Origin: Dietzia timorensis
Lineage (GTDB): Bacteria; Actinomycetota; Actinomycetes; Mycobacteriales; Mycobacteriaceae
Length of the DNA: 55,260 bases
NCBI RefSeq assembly: GCF_020742175.1
Contig: NZ_DYXM01000028.1
Span: 1-55,260 of the forward strand
Direction: 5' to 3'
The position numbers were made by a program, and so were the translations under genes. Shown one piece after another: positions 1-8,111 of the stretch; within the stretch, counting starts at the first letter, position 1; each line of letters starts with the position of its first letter. Below the pieces are notes generated by a model. It did not search any database and had not been told where the DNA came from. It was given only the letters and a program-made list of their open reading frames with translations.

Positions 1-528
1 GATGAGCTCGGCGACAAGGCGTGGATCAAGATTCTGTCCCGCCACGACGACATCGTGCGTGCCGCTATCGCTCGGCACCATGGCCACATCGTCAAGAATC
101 AAGGCGACGGGTTCATGGTCGTGTTCACCGAACCGGGCGATGCACTGAGCGCCGCGATTCGGATGCACCGGAATCTTGCCGGCATGCGCGGGAAGCTGTT
201 GTCGACGCCGATTGCGATCCGCATCGGTATGCATCGCGGTGCCGTTGTGGCTCGTGACGGCGACTTCTATGGTCTCAATGTCGCGATGGCGGCGCGTATC
301 GCTGCCGAGGCGCGAGGCAAGGAGACGCTTGTTTCGGAAGACGTTCGCGACGCGCTCGCCGAGCGCAGCGCGTTCGCATTCACCGATCCGCTCGAGGTGA
401 CACTCAAGGGTGTCTCGCAGCCGCAACTTCTGTGGCGCGCGTGGCCGTCGAAAGCCGTTGACGGACGAAACCGGTCTAAGGAAAACCCACCCAAGGAGAT
501 CGGTCCGGCGGAACAGCCTCACAAATAG
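1..528 (+). CDS. Class III adenylate/guanylate cyclase, C-terminal part (5' truncated by window)
   Basis: The open frame runs in from the left edge and stops at 526-528, so only the last 175 codons are seen. They form most of a class III nucleotide cyclase catalytic domain. GDGFM (codons near 100-115) supplies the second metal-binding aspartate, preceded by the substrate-specifying lysine of VKNQGDG. RIGMHRG and then GLNVAMAARIA hold the Asn and Arg that stabilise the transition state. These residues are intact, so the enzyme is probably active and makes cAMP (cGMP cannot be excluded). The tail after the domain is short and charged. The N-terminal sensor or membrane domains lie outside the window, so the architecture and signal are unknown. 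Confidence 0.85.
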   Translation, partial: DELGDKAWIKILSRHDDIVRAAIARHHGHIVKNQGDGFMVVFTEPGDALSAAIRMHRNLAGMRGKLLSTPIAIRIGMHRGAVVARDGDFYGLNVAMAARIAAEARGKETLVSEDVRDALAERSAFAFTDPLEVTLKGVSQPQLLWRAWPSKAVDGRNRSKENPPKEIGPAEQPHK

Positions 529-580
529 CCGGGCCTCGGAGCGCACCCGGCGGTCGCGCCGATATGCGGGATAGACAAGT

Positions 581-612
581 AGAGCGGCTCCCGGATCTCC
601 GGAAACCGCTCT
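581..612. terminator. Hairpin between the cyclase gene and tRNA-Asn, probably bidirectional
   Basis: AGAGCGG (581-587) pairs with CCGCTCT (606-612) and an inner CCGG pairs with CCGG (591-594/599-602), separated by a small ctc/aaa internal loop. It lies 53 bp after the cyclase stop on the plus strand and 16 bp after the tRNA 3' end on the minus strand, so it can end both transcripts. There is no strong T-run. Confidence 0.55.
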
Positions 613-627
613 GATCTTTGATTCTTG

Positions 628-700
628 CTCCCCCAACTGGACTCGAACCAGTAACCCTTCGATTAACAGTCGAATGCTCTGCCAATTGAGCTATGGGGGA
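628..700 (-). tRNA. tRNA-Asn (anticodon GTT)
   Basis: Read on the minus strand, a 7-bp acceptor stem TCCCCCA/TGGGGGA closes the molecule. The D-arm contains AGCTCAATTGGCAGAGC, the anticodon loop is CTGTTAA giving anticodon GTT, and the T-arm has GGTTCGAGTCC. The discriminator base is G at 628. The following bases are CAA, so the CCA end is not encoded. An Asn tRNA beside dnaG is also found in mycobacteria (recalled, not checked). Confidence 0.95.
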
Positions 701-801
701 ATATCGCGCGCGAGCTGCCTGGTAGGGCTCGCTCGCACCGAGCACAGACTTTACCTGGGCCTGGCCATCGCAGCCAAATCCGCAGTTCAGCGTAGTTGTT
801 C

Positions 802-2748
802 CTATGCCATGTCCTGTGTGGCGCCGCTCGCCCGCTCCAACAGCCCGCGGCGATACGATTCTAGTGCGATGAGATCGCCGAACGCCGCAGCGTAGTCGTC
901 GGGCTCGGTCTGTGGATTCATTCTCTGCACAGTCCCCCTAAGCACGGCGATCTGCTGCGACACCCATGTCTCCTGCACCCGTGCAATGACCCCCTCGACG
1001 AACATCGGCAACCGGTCCTGGGAGGCCGGGATCTCCTCGGTGGCCAGTTCCCCGACGAGCGAGCGAAGCCCCTGCGCGGCTGCCGATGGGGACATCGCGT
1101 TGACGATCGAGTCGATCCAGTCCACTCCGGACTTGCCCTGCGCTGTGCCGCCTGCGTTTGCCATGGCCTCGGCAAGCGCCCTGTACGCAGGGTGCCTGAA
1201 GGTCTCCGCGGGCAGCGAGTCGAACAGTGGCCCAGCGAGCGCGGGTTCCTGCACTGCGGCCTTGAGCGCCTCACGCTGTGGCCACAGGCTGGGGTCGCGC
1301 CGATCCGGTAGAAGCATGCGGGGTGCGGCGTTTCCCTCGGGAGCGCGCCCCCCGCCGTCATCGGAAACAGTTCGCATCCTGCGCTGGGGCCGCGCCCCCT
1401 GAGCGGATCTCGGTTTGCGGGACTCTTCCCGCACGCGGCGCAGCACCTGGCCGGGGTCGTCCCAGCCGACCCAGCCGGCGAGCTGACGCGCGTAGTCGTC
1501 GCGCAGCGCAGCGTCCTGGATCTGGCCTACGACCGGCACCGTTTCGCGGAGGGCATCGACGCGCCCCTCGGCCGTATCCAGGTCGTGGTTCTCGAGCATG
1601 GTGCGGATCGCGAACTCGAACATCGGCACTCGCGAGGCGATGAGGTCGCGCAGCGCGGCATCGCCGGAATTCTGGCGAAGATCGTTCGGGTCCATACCGC
1701 CGGGAGCAATCGCGACAAAGGACTTGCCGGCGAACTGTTGGTCCCCCGCGAACGCCCGCATCGCCGCCTTCTTCCCGGCTTCGTCGCCGTCGAAGGTGTA
1801 GATGATTTGGCCGCGGAAGTGGCTGTCGTCGAGCAGCAGCCGGCGTAGCAACGTCATGTGTTCGGGACCGAAGGCGGTGCCGCACGTCGCCACGGCCGTC
1901 TTGATGCCCGCGGCGTGCATCGCCATGACATCCGTATAGCCCTCGACGACGACCGCCTGGCGTTGCTTAGCAATCTCCTTGCGTGCGAGATCGATTCCGA
2001 ACAGAACCTGCGATTTCTTGTACACCAGCGAATCGCTGGTGTTCATGTATTTGCCCATCTGGTCGTCGTCGAACAGCTTGCGCGCGCCGAATCCGACAAC
2101 CTCGGCCGCGCTATTGCGGATGGGCCACAGGATGCGCCGGTGAAACCAGTCGATGTATGTTCCGCGCGAGGATTTCCGCGACAGCTTGGCTGCTTCGAGG
2201 TCTTCGAAGCTGAAGCCTTGCCGACGTAGCGCCTGGGTCATCGTGTCCCAGCCCGAGGGCGCGTACCCGCAGCCAAATGCCTCGGCCGCAGCCCTGTCGA
2301 ACCCCTTTCGCGCGAGGAAGTCTCGAGCAACCTGGGCTTCTTCCGAACCGAGCTGTTCGGCATAGAATTTCTGCGCCGCAGCATTGGCGGCGATGATGCG
2401 GGCCCGCGCGCCGCGATCGGGCCCGTCCGAGCCGGAGTCGGAGCCCTCGTAATTGATCTGGTAGCCGATCCGGTCGGCGAGCTGCTCGACGGCCTCGACG
2501 AAGGTGATGTGCTCCATCTTCATCAGGAACGAGTAGACGTCGCCGCCCTCGCCGGTGGAAAAGCAGTGGTAGTAGCCGTGTTGCGGGCGCACGTGAAACG
2601 AAGGGGTCTTCTCGTCCTTGAACGGCGAGAGCCCCTTGAGAGAGTCCACTCCCCCGGGTTTGAGTGCGACATACTCGCCGACGACCTCTTCGATGCGTGC
2701 CCGCTCGCGGATCGCAGCTATGTCCTTGTCCGGAATCCGCCTAGCCAC
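802..2748 (-). CDS. dnaG: DNA primase DnaG with degenerate CHC2 zinc finger
   Basis: Primase that lays RNA primers for replication. The order is an N-terminal CHC2-type domain (about residues 1-100), the TOPRIM catalytic core (VVVEGYTDVMA, then FDGDEAGKKAA with the metal-binding acidic residues) and a C-terminal helicase-interaction region. At 648 aa the length is normal. The open frame extends to 3084, but that extension covers the divergent gene. The first codons that look like DnaG are GTG-GCT-AGG-CGG-ATT at 2748, with a TACCCT -10-like hexamer 8 nt upstream and no clear Shine-Dalgarno site. The zinc ligands usually spaced C-H-C-C read Ser41, Lys44, Cys62, Thr65, so zinc is unlikely to be bound. 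The TOPRIM core looks intact. Confidence 0.95.
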   Translation of the reverse strand: MARRIPDKDIAAIRERARIEEVVGEYVALKPGGVDSLKGLSPFKDEKTPSFHVRPQHGYYHCFSTGEGGDVYSFLMKMEHITFVEAVEQLADRIGYQINYEGSDSGSDGPDRGARARIIAANAAAQKFYAEQLGSEEAQVARDFLARKGFDRAAAEAFGCGYAPSGWDTMTQALRRQGFSFEDLEAAKLSRKSSRGTYIDWFHRRILWPIRNSAAEVVGFGARKLFDDDQMGKYMNTSDSLVYKKSQVLFGIDLARKEIAKQRQAVVVEGYTDVMAMHAAGIKTAVATCGTAFGPEHMTLLRRLLLDDSHFRGQIIYTFDGDEAGKKAAMRAFAGDQQFAGKSFVAIAPGGMDPNDLRQNSGDAALRDLIASRVPMFEFAIRTMLENHDLDTAEGRVDALRETVPVVGQIQDAALRDDYARQLAGWVGWDDPGQVLRRVREESRKPRSAQGARPQRRMRTVSDDGGGRAPEGNAAPRMLLPDRRDPSLWPQREALKAAVQEPALAGPLFDSLPAETFRHPAYRALAEAMANAGGTAQGKSGVDWIDSIVNAMSPSAAAQGLRSLVGELATEEIPASQDRLPMFVEGVIARVQETWVSQQIAVLRGTVQRMNPQTEPDDYAAAFGDLIALESYRRGLLERASGATQDMA

Positions 2749-2756
2749 AACCACCA

Positions 2757-2778
2757 AGGGTAACGGTCTCGCTAGAGT
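2757..2778. promoter_or_regulatory. Overlapping divergent promoters, dnaG / TPM protein
   Basis: Only 37 bp separate the two start codons. TAGAGT (2773-2778, plus) sits 7 nt before the ATG at 2786, and TACCCT (2762-2757, minus) sits 8 nt before the GTG at 2748. Both fit the TANNNT -10 spacing of leaderless actinobacterial transcripts. No good -35 is visible for either. The two polymerase footprints would overlap. Confidence 0.45.
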
Positions 2779-2785
2779 TTTTGGT

Positions 2786-4939
2786 ATGGCTACCTCCGTC
2801 GCTCGTCCCGGCTCCACGGCATCTACCCCCGCGCCCCTGGCGCGCACCCGTGTTCCCGCGGTCGCTCGCCGGTTCGGCGGCAGGGTCGCGCTCGTCCTTT
2901 CGTTTCTTCTCTTGATGACGGCGCAGCTCGCGGCCCCGGCGTCTGCCGAAGCGCCCATGCGCGTGGACGAGCAAATTACCGACTCCGCCGGTGTCATCGG
3001 CACCGACGTCGAACGGGTCCGATCCGCCCTCGACGAACTGCAGACCGACCGCGGCATCAGTTTGTGGGTGGCGTACGTGAACACCTTTGACGGGCTTGGG
3101 GCGGAGCAGTGGACCGAGCAGACCTACCAGAAGTCCGACCTCGGCACGACCGACGCACTACTCGCCGTCGCCATCGAAGATGGCGAGTACCGACTCAAAT
3201 ACGCCGGGCCCAGCTATTCAGAGTCCGAGCTTCAGGAAGTATCCGCCCAAAGTGTCGGCTCCGCTCTCCGCGAGGATGATTTTGCGGGAGCCGCCGTTGC
3301 CGCCGCCGACGGCCTTCGCGGCGGGTCCTCATCCGGCTCCGGCACGTCCTCGAGTGGGATCGCGCTCTTCGGCTTGATCATCGTCCTGGTGGTAATTCTT
3401 CTGGTCGCCATCCCCTGGTGGCTTTCCCGACGCCGAAGGAAGCGCGAAGCGCAGCGGGCCGAGCAGGCGATGTCGATCGACCCCGCCGATTCGCGCAGTC
3501 TCGCACAGCTCGATAATTCGACCCTGGATGCACGCGCACGCGCGGCTCTCGCCTCGGCGGACCAATCGCTACGTTCGTCCCGCGCAGCGCTCGAGGCGGC
3601 GAGCGACGAGTTCGGCGACATCCGCGCCCGCGAATTCCAGTCGGCGATCGCTCGTGCCGAGGCGCTGGTCGGCAACGGCCATCAACTGGTCACCGAGCTC
3701 GACGACACCATTCCCGAAACGCCCGCCCAGCAAAAGCAGATGCTGCTACAGCTCGCCGAAGTCTCGGCCCAGGCCGAGGAGTCCCTCGACGAGCAGCGCG
3801 ATAGGTTCGACGAGATGCGCAGGATGCTGGTCAATGGCGATACCACCGTCGACACATTGCGCCGACGCACCGTGACGGCACGTTCCCGTCTCGACTCCGC
3901 CCGCTCAACTCTCGCGACGCTCACGCAGCGTTATCCCACCGAGAAACTCGCCTCTATCGAGGACAATCCGGAGCTCGCGCAAGCACTGATCGAAAGTTCG
4001 GAAAGCGAACTCGATCAGGCACGGACCGCGCTTCAGGACCCAACCGGCAACCAAGGCGCCGCCGTCGATCAGATCATGCACGCGGCCGAGGCCGTGGAAA
4101 AGGCGGAGACATTCCTCGACGCCGTGGAGAACGCCTCCACCGATATCGCCAGTGCCACCGCCGAACTGCCTGCACTCATCGAGGAGGTGCGCGAGGAATT
4201 GGTTGAGGCGCGCACGCAGGTCGACGACGCGGCGCTCGATCCGCGTCTGGCATCCGAGCTCCGCGGGGCGATGACTCTCGCCCAGGACAAGCTGGACATC
4301 GCGACCGGTGCCGGTTCCAATGATCCGCTCGGTAGTTACCGCGAGCTCGCCGAAGCAGATCTCGCCCTCGACCGGGCGATGGCAAGCGCCGGCCGCGAGA
4401 TCGCCGATAATGTCCGCATTCGCCGCTCCGTCGAAGCCTCACTGTCCTCCGCGCGAAGTGCCGTCCGAGAGGCGACGCAGTTCCTTCACGCGCGCGAGGC
4501 TGTGGTCGGGCAGGGTGCCCGAAGCAAACTCTCAAGCGCCGAGCGCGCTCTCAGGGATGCCGAACAGTCCGAGGGCTACGTTGCCGCAGATGCAGCCACC
4601 GCAGCGAGCACACTCGCCCGCGAGGCGCTGATGCGTGCACAGCAGGATGTCCAGAACCACAACTCGTTTGCCTCCCTCGGGGGAGGATTTGGCGGCGGTT
4701 ATGGCGGCGGAATGGGTTTCGGCGGCTATCGCCGCCGCGGGTATGGACGCAACCGTTCGGTGGGTAACGAGCTGGCCGGGGCGCTCGTGCGCGGCGTACT
4801 CTTCGGCGTCGGTTCGAGTTTCGGCTCCGGCGGCGGCCGTAACAGAGGCTTCGGTGGCGGTGGCTTCGGCGGCGGGCGCGGTGGCTTCGGCGGAGGCGGA
4901 GGCGGAGGCGGAGGCGGGTCCGTGGGAGGACGTTTCTAG
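2786..4939 (+). CDS. TPM-domain membrane protein with coiled-coil and Gly-rich tail
   Basis: The 717-aa exported protein has a signal peptide (hydrophobic core about residues 34-50, Ala-rich cleavage region near 54) and a TPM (TLP18.3/Psb32/MOLO-1) fold at about 60-180. A single transmembrane helix follows at 190-213 and then a basic WWLSRRRRKR stop-transfer. About 400 residues of Ala/Glu/Arg-rich predicted coiled coil follow, ending in a Gly-rich tail after about 625. It resembles M. tuberculosis Rv2345, which also neighbours dnaG and dgt (from memory). TPM domains are tied to membrane-protein maintenance, but the role here is unknown. The ATG at 2786 is chosen because it starts the signal peptide and has a -10 hexamer 7 nt upstream. 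The frame is open from 2618. Confidence 0.85.
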   Translation: MATSVARPGSTASTPAPLARTRVPAVARRFGGRVALVLSFLLLMTAQLAAPASAEAPMRVDEQITDSAGVIGTDVERVRSALDELQTDRGISLWVAYVNTFDGLGAEQWTEQTYQKSDLGTTDALLAVAIEDGEYRLKYAGPSYSESELQEVSAQSVGSALREDDFAGAAVAAADGLRGGSSSGSGTSSSGIALFGLIIVLVVILLVAIPWWLSRRRRKREAQRAEQAMSIDPADSRSLAQLDNSTLDARARAALASADQSLRSSRAALEAASDEFGDIRAREFQSAIARAEALVGNGHQLVTELDDTIPETPAQQKQMLLQLAEVSAQAEESLDEQRDRFDEMRRMLVNGDTTVDTLRRRTVTARSRLDSARSTLATLTQRYPTEKLASIEDNPELAQALIESSESELDQARTALQDPTGNQGAAVDQIMHAAEAVEKAETFLDAVENASTDIASATAELPALIEEVREELVEARTQVDDAALDPRLASELRGAMTLAQDKLDIATGAGSNDPLGSYRELAEADLALDRAMASAGREIADNVRIRRSVEASLSSARSAVREATQFLHAREAVVGQGARSKLSSAERALRDAEQSEGYVAADAATAASTLAREALMRAQQDVQNHNSFASLGGGFGGGYGGGMGFGGYRRRGYGRNRSVGNELAGALVRGVLFGVGSSFGSGGGRNRGFGGGGFGGGRGGFGGGGGGGGGGSVGGRF
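4676..4936 (+). repeat. Low-complexity GGC/GGA-rich tract coding for the Gly-rich tail
   Basis: Tandem GGC, GGA and GGT codons encode runs such as GGGFGGGY and GGGGGGGGG at the end of the TPM protein. The tract near 4890-4917 is a nearly perfect (GGAGGC)n run, which is prone to slippage. Confidence 0.7.
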
Positions 4940-4981
4940 CCTCGCAATTCCGTCCTGCCTCGGCCCGCGCCGAGCGTGCAC

Positions 4982-5980
4982 CTAGGAGCCGGGAACGACC
5001 AGGATTTTCCCGACCACTCCGCCGTCATCCAGTGTCTTCACTGCCTGATCTGCGGAGTCGAGTGAAAACTCGCGATCGATGTGCGGGGTGATCTCTCCCG
5101 ACGCAACCAAATCGAGAAGCGCCTTGGTGAGGCCGGGCCGTTTGGTGGCCAGTAGCGGGCGGAGGTGCTTCTTCGACCACGTGGACATGGCCTGCGAACC
5201 GATCGCCCGTCCCAGTGGCCCGACGACCGAGTTGCCGCCCCCGGCGATCTCGACGACGTCGCCACCATCTCGAACGAGCCTGCGCAGTTCCCGCAGCGGC
5301 ACGACGCCGCCTAGATCGACGATGACGTCGTAGTCGTCAGATTCCAACGACTCGGTGCTCGTCGTGGTTCGGTCGTCGACACGCTCGGCCCCGAGTGCGG
5401 TGACCGCGTCGATCGCGCGGGGGCTGCACAGCGCGTGGACGTGGGCGCCGGCCCATGTTGCGAGATTTACGGTGAAAGTGCCGACCCCACCGCCCGCTCC
5501 GATGACGAGCACGCTCGCGCCCCTGTCCGTGTTCACCGATTCCAGCGCCTGCCATGCGGTGCCGCCGGCGAGCGGAAGGGTTGCGGCGATCCTGTCGTCG
5601 ACCCCGCTCGGGATCGTGGTCAGCTTGGAGGAGTAGGCAACGACGTATTCGGCGAGACCGCCACCGGGCAGCTCGCCGACGACGCGGTCGCCCACCGAAC
5701 GACCGAAGACGCGCGGCCCCACCGCGACGATGGTTCCCGCGACATCCTTGCCACGGATCTTCTCTCTCGGTCCGCGCATGCCGAATCCCAGACGCAACAG
5801 CTTGGGATCCCCGCGCATGATGCGAATGTCGGCGCCATTGAGCGAGCTGGCGCCGATCTTGATGAGGACCTCTCCCTCACCGGGCTGAGGAACCGGAACG
5901 TCGGTTCGCGTGAGCGTTTCAGGTCCGCCGTAGACATTCTGTTGCCACGCGGTCATGGTCTTCGGGATCGAGTACGACAT
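4982..5980 (-). CDS. Zinc-independent alcohol dehydrogenase / quinone oxidoreductase family (MDR)
   Basis: The 332-aa medium-chain dehydrogenase/reductase has an N-terminal GroES-like fold (PGEGEVLIKIGASSLNGAD near residue 37) and a Rossmann domain with VLVIGAGGGVGTFTVNLA for NADPH. The catalytic and structural zinc cysteines of classical alcohol dehydrogenases are absent, pointing to the quinone reductase or enoyl-reductase-like branch. The ATG at 5980 is preceded by GGAGGAC. An upstream extension of the frame to 6124 has no family similarity. It is transcribed away from ptsI and seems monocistronic. Substrate unknown. Confidence 0.85.
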   Translation of the reverse strand: MSYSIPKTMTAWQQNVYGGPETLTRTDVPVPQPGEGEVLIKIGASSLNGADIRIMRGDPKLLRLGFGMRGPREKIRGKDVAGTIVAVGPRVFGRSVGDRVVGELPGGGLAEYVVAYSSKLTTIPSGVDDRIAATLPLAGGTAWQALESVNTDRGASVLVIGAGGGVGTFTVNLATWAGAHVHALCSPRAIDAVTALGAERVDDRTTTSTESLESDDYDVIVDLGGVVPLRELRRLVRDGGDVVEIAGGGNSVVGPLGRAIGSQAMSTWSKKHLRPLLATKRPGLTKALLDLVASGEITPHIDREFSLDSADQAVKTLDDGGVVGKILVVPGS

Positions 5981-6083
5981 ATGTCCTCCGAGAGGGCGAA
6001 GGCGCCCCGCGGAGATGCTGCAGGGCGAGACAGGGCAGACCGGAGGGTTACCGGAGACGACACCCAACGAACGATGTGTTCGG

Positions 6084-6107
6084 CCCCGAATTCTAACGGG
6101 GAATTCG
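6084..6107. promoter_or_regulatory. Inverted repeat over a probable promoter of the MDR dehydrogenase gene
   Basis: CGAATTC (6087-6093) and GAATTCG (6101-6107) form a perfect 7-bp inverted repeat with a 7-nt spacer. A second pairing, CCCCG/CGGGG (6084-6088/6097-6101), overlaps it. On the minus strand a TAGAAT -10-like hexamer (6095-6090) lies inside, about 110 bp before the dehydrogenase start. It could be an operator or a hairpin in the ptsI 3' region. Confidence 0.35.
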
Positions 6108-6138
6108 TCGCCGTGTCCACACAAAAATAAACTCGTAC

Positions 6139-7860
6139 TTAACTGCTGGATACGAGCTCGATCACCGACTTCTTCGCTTCCTTCGCAGTGTCCGCGGCGA
6201 GCGCGAGACGGGCGGCCTCGGCGCAGATTTCCGGCGAGACGGCTTCGAGTTGCGCTCCCACGAACGGCACCGCGGCTGCTGCCGCCGACAGCGAGGACAC
6301 GCCCATCCCGAGTAGTGCCACCGCCAGGAACGGGTCAGCGGCCGCTTCCCCGCACACGCCCACGGGAACGGCGCGCGAATGCTCGCTCTCGTACCGCTCG
6401 GCGGCCTCGGCCACGTGGGCGATCAGCCCGAGCACCGCAGGCTGCCACGGGTCGGTGAGCTCGGCGAGGTGTGGGCTCATACGATCAGCGGCCATCGTGT
6501 ACTGCGTCAGGTCGTTGGTGCCGATGGAAACGAAGTCTACGATCGGTAGGAATTTGTCGATATTGATCGCTGCGGCAGGAATCTCGATCATGATCCCGGG
6601 GCTCAGGTTCCGTTCCCGGCAGCGCGAGGCGAAATCTTTCGCCTCCGTAACCGTGGCGACCATCGGCGCCATCACCCAGGCCTGCTTGCCGTGCTCGAGC
6701 CCTTCGGCGGCTTTTGCCAATCCATCGAGTTGCCTATCGAGCAGGCCCCGATCCAACGAATCGATACGCAGTCCGCGCACGCCAAGCGCCGGGTTGTCTT
6801 CCTCCGGAAGCCCGGCGAACTTCACCGGTTTGTCAGATCCTGCGTCGAGGGTTCGAGTGACGACTTTGGCGCCCGGAAATGCTGCGAGCACCTCGCCGTA
6901 CAGCTCGGCCTGCTCGTCGACGGTGGGTTCGCTACTTCTGTCGAGGAAAGCCAGCTCCGTGCGGAAGAGGCCGATTCCCTGCGCCGGTCCTTGAGCGGCA
7001 GCACGTGCGGTGACACCGTCCTGCACATTGGCAAGCAGGTCGACCGGAGTCCCGTCGGCGAGAGCGGCAGGGCCGGTCCATGCGGCGGCCTTCCTGCGCA
7101 GCTCGGCGTCCGCCGCCGCCCGGACCGTTGCGTCTTCCGGGTCGGCGCCGACCTCGATGGTTCCGGCAGAGCCGTCGACGAGCACTGTCGTTCCGGCTTC
7201 GATATCGCTGAGTCCGGCCGCCGCAACGACGCACGGGATACCGAGCTGCCGGGCGATGATCGACGTGTGCGAGGTCGGGCCGCCGAATTCCGTGACAATG
7301 GCCCGCACCGACCGGGCATCCAGGCCGGCTGTGTCGGCGGGGGCGAGATCCGCGGCCGCAAGAACCGAGGGTTCGGTGAAATCGGGGACCCCCGGTTCCG
7401 GCTGCCCGGTGAGCTCGGCGAGTATGCGGGCGAGGATGTCCTTGAGGTCCGTGACGCGCTCGGCCTGGCGTCCGCCGAGCTTCTCGAACATGCCGACGAA
7501 TTTGTTCGTCGCCAGCTGGGCCGCACCTTCGGCACGGATACCCTTGGCGACATTCTTTCCGGCCTCTTTGATCCAGCCCTTATCCCTTGCCAGCTGGGCG
7601 TTCGCCGCAAGCACCTCGGACGCAGCCCCGGAGGCGTGCTGCGCGCGAGCGATAAGCCTGTCGGCAACGGCATTCGCTGCGTCGGCGACCCGCTGTTTTT
7701 CGGATTCGATCGTCGCCTCGTCGGTGAGTCCCGAGTCAGCTTCCGTCGACACCTCGATGACGACATGGCTTGCCCAGACCATGGGAGCGTAGGCGACGCC
7801 TGCTACCACTCCCGTGCCGGAGATCGTCTTCCCCGGGATCGAACCCTCGCTCAGTGCCAT
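6139..7860 (-). CDS. ptsI: PTS enzyme I, phosphoenolpyruvate-protein phosphotransferase
   Basis: The soluble 573-aa enzyme takes phosphate from PEP and passes it to HPr. Family order is kept: N-terminal HPr-binding helical domain, phosphohistidine domain with the active His198 in GGPTSHTSIIAR, and a C-terminal TIM-barrel PEP-binding domain with NPALGVRGLRI and VGVCGEAA holding the catalytic cysteine. ATG 7860 follows GGAGGATTCG; the frame is open a little further upstream. It diverges from fruR-fruK-fruA-ptsH across a 251-bp region, the arrangement known in Corynebacterium, so the general and fructose-specific PTS parts are probably controlled together. Confidence 0.95.
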   Translation of the reverse strand: MALSEGSIPGKTISGTGVVAGVAYAPMVWASHVVIEVSTEADSGLTDEATIESEKQRVADAANAVADRLIARAQHASGAASEVLAANAQLARDKGWIKEAGKNVAKGIRAEGAAQLATNKFVGMFEKLGGRQAERVTDLKDILARILAELTGQPEPGVPDFTEPSVLAAADLAPADTAGLDARSVRAIVTEFGGPTSHTSIIARQLGIPCVVAAAGLSDIEAGTTVLVDGSAGTIEVGADPEDATVRAAADAELRRKAAAWTGPAALADGTPVDLLANVQDGVTARAAAQGPAQGIGLFRTELAFLDRSSEPTVDEQAELYGEVLAAFPGAKVVTRTLDAGSDKPVKFAGLPEEDNPALGVRGLRIDSLDRGLLDRQLDGLAKAAEGLEHGKQAWVMAPMVATVTEAKDFASRCRERNLSPGIMIEIPAAAINIDKFLPIVDFVSIGTNDLTQYTMAADRMSPHLAELTDPWQPAVLGLIAHVAEAAERYESEHSRAVPVGVCGEAAADPFLAVALLGMGVSSLSAAAAAVPFVGAQLEAVSPEICAEAARLALAADTAKEAKKSVIELVSSS

Positions 7861-7934
7861 CGAATCCTCCAGAACCAAATGTGTGACGCTGCAGCCCTCG
7901 CCGCACGTGCTGTGACCAGCTTAACAAAAAGGAA

Positions 7935-7996
7935 TTGACAAACCCACACAAATGGGCGTTAATCAACATGTGAACCCACGCACTCGGGCATAATAT
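7935..7996 (+). promoter_or_regulatory. Divergent ptsI/fruR promoter region (AT-rich)
   Basis: A perfect -35 TTGACA (7935-7940) has only a weak GTTAAT at 17-bp spacing. A good -10 TAATAT (7991-7996) lies further on with no clear -35. The centre holds an imperfect palindrome around ACATGT (7966-7971; tcaACATGTgaa), a plausible operator. The segment is far more AT-rich than its surroundings and serves both ptsI and the fru genes. Confidence 0.5.
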
Positions 7997-8012
7997 CCTC
8001 GTTTAAGTGTTG

Positions 8013-8029
8013 CCTAGATCTCATCTAGG
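8013..8029. promoter_or_regulatory. Perfect 7-bp inverted repeat downstream of the fru -10 element
   Basis: CCTAGAT (8013-8019), spacer CTC, ATCTAGG (8023-8029). It starts 17 bp after TAATAT, so close to the expected transcription start, and lies about 80 bp before fruR. The position suits an operator for FruR or a short leader hairpin. Confidence 0.5.
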
Positions 8030-8111
8030 TGGGTTTCCGACCGAGAGTGACTCGACAATCGAAGGCCATCGCCCGGCGATGGTCGCCCACTCACCGAAAG
8101 GGGCGTACCGC

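Noticed and set aside
2749..3084. N-terminal extension of dnaG to a 760-residue protein
   Set aside because: The extra 112 residues are antisense to the TPM gene, have no primase similarity, and GTG 2748 gives the family N-terminus.
4676..4936. Gly-rich tract as a CRISPR or tandem-repeat locus
   Set aside because: The repeats are codon-level, in frame, unspaced and part of one open gene.
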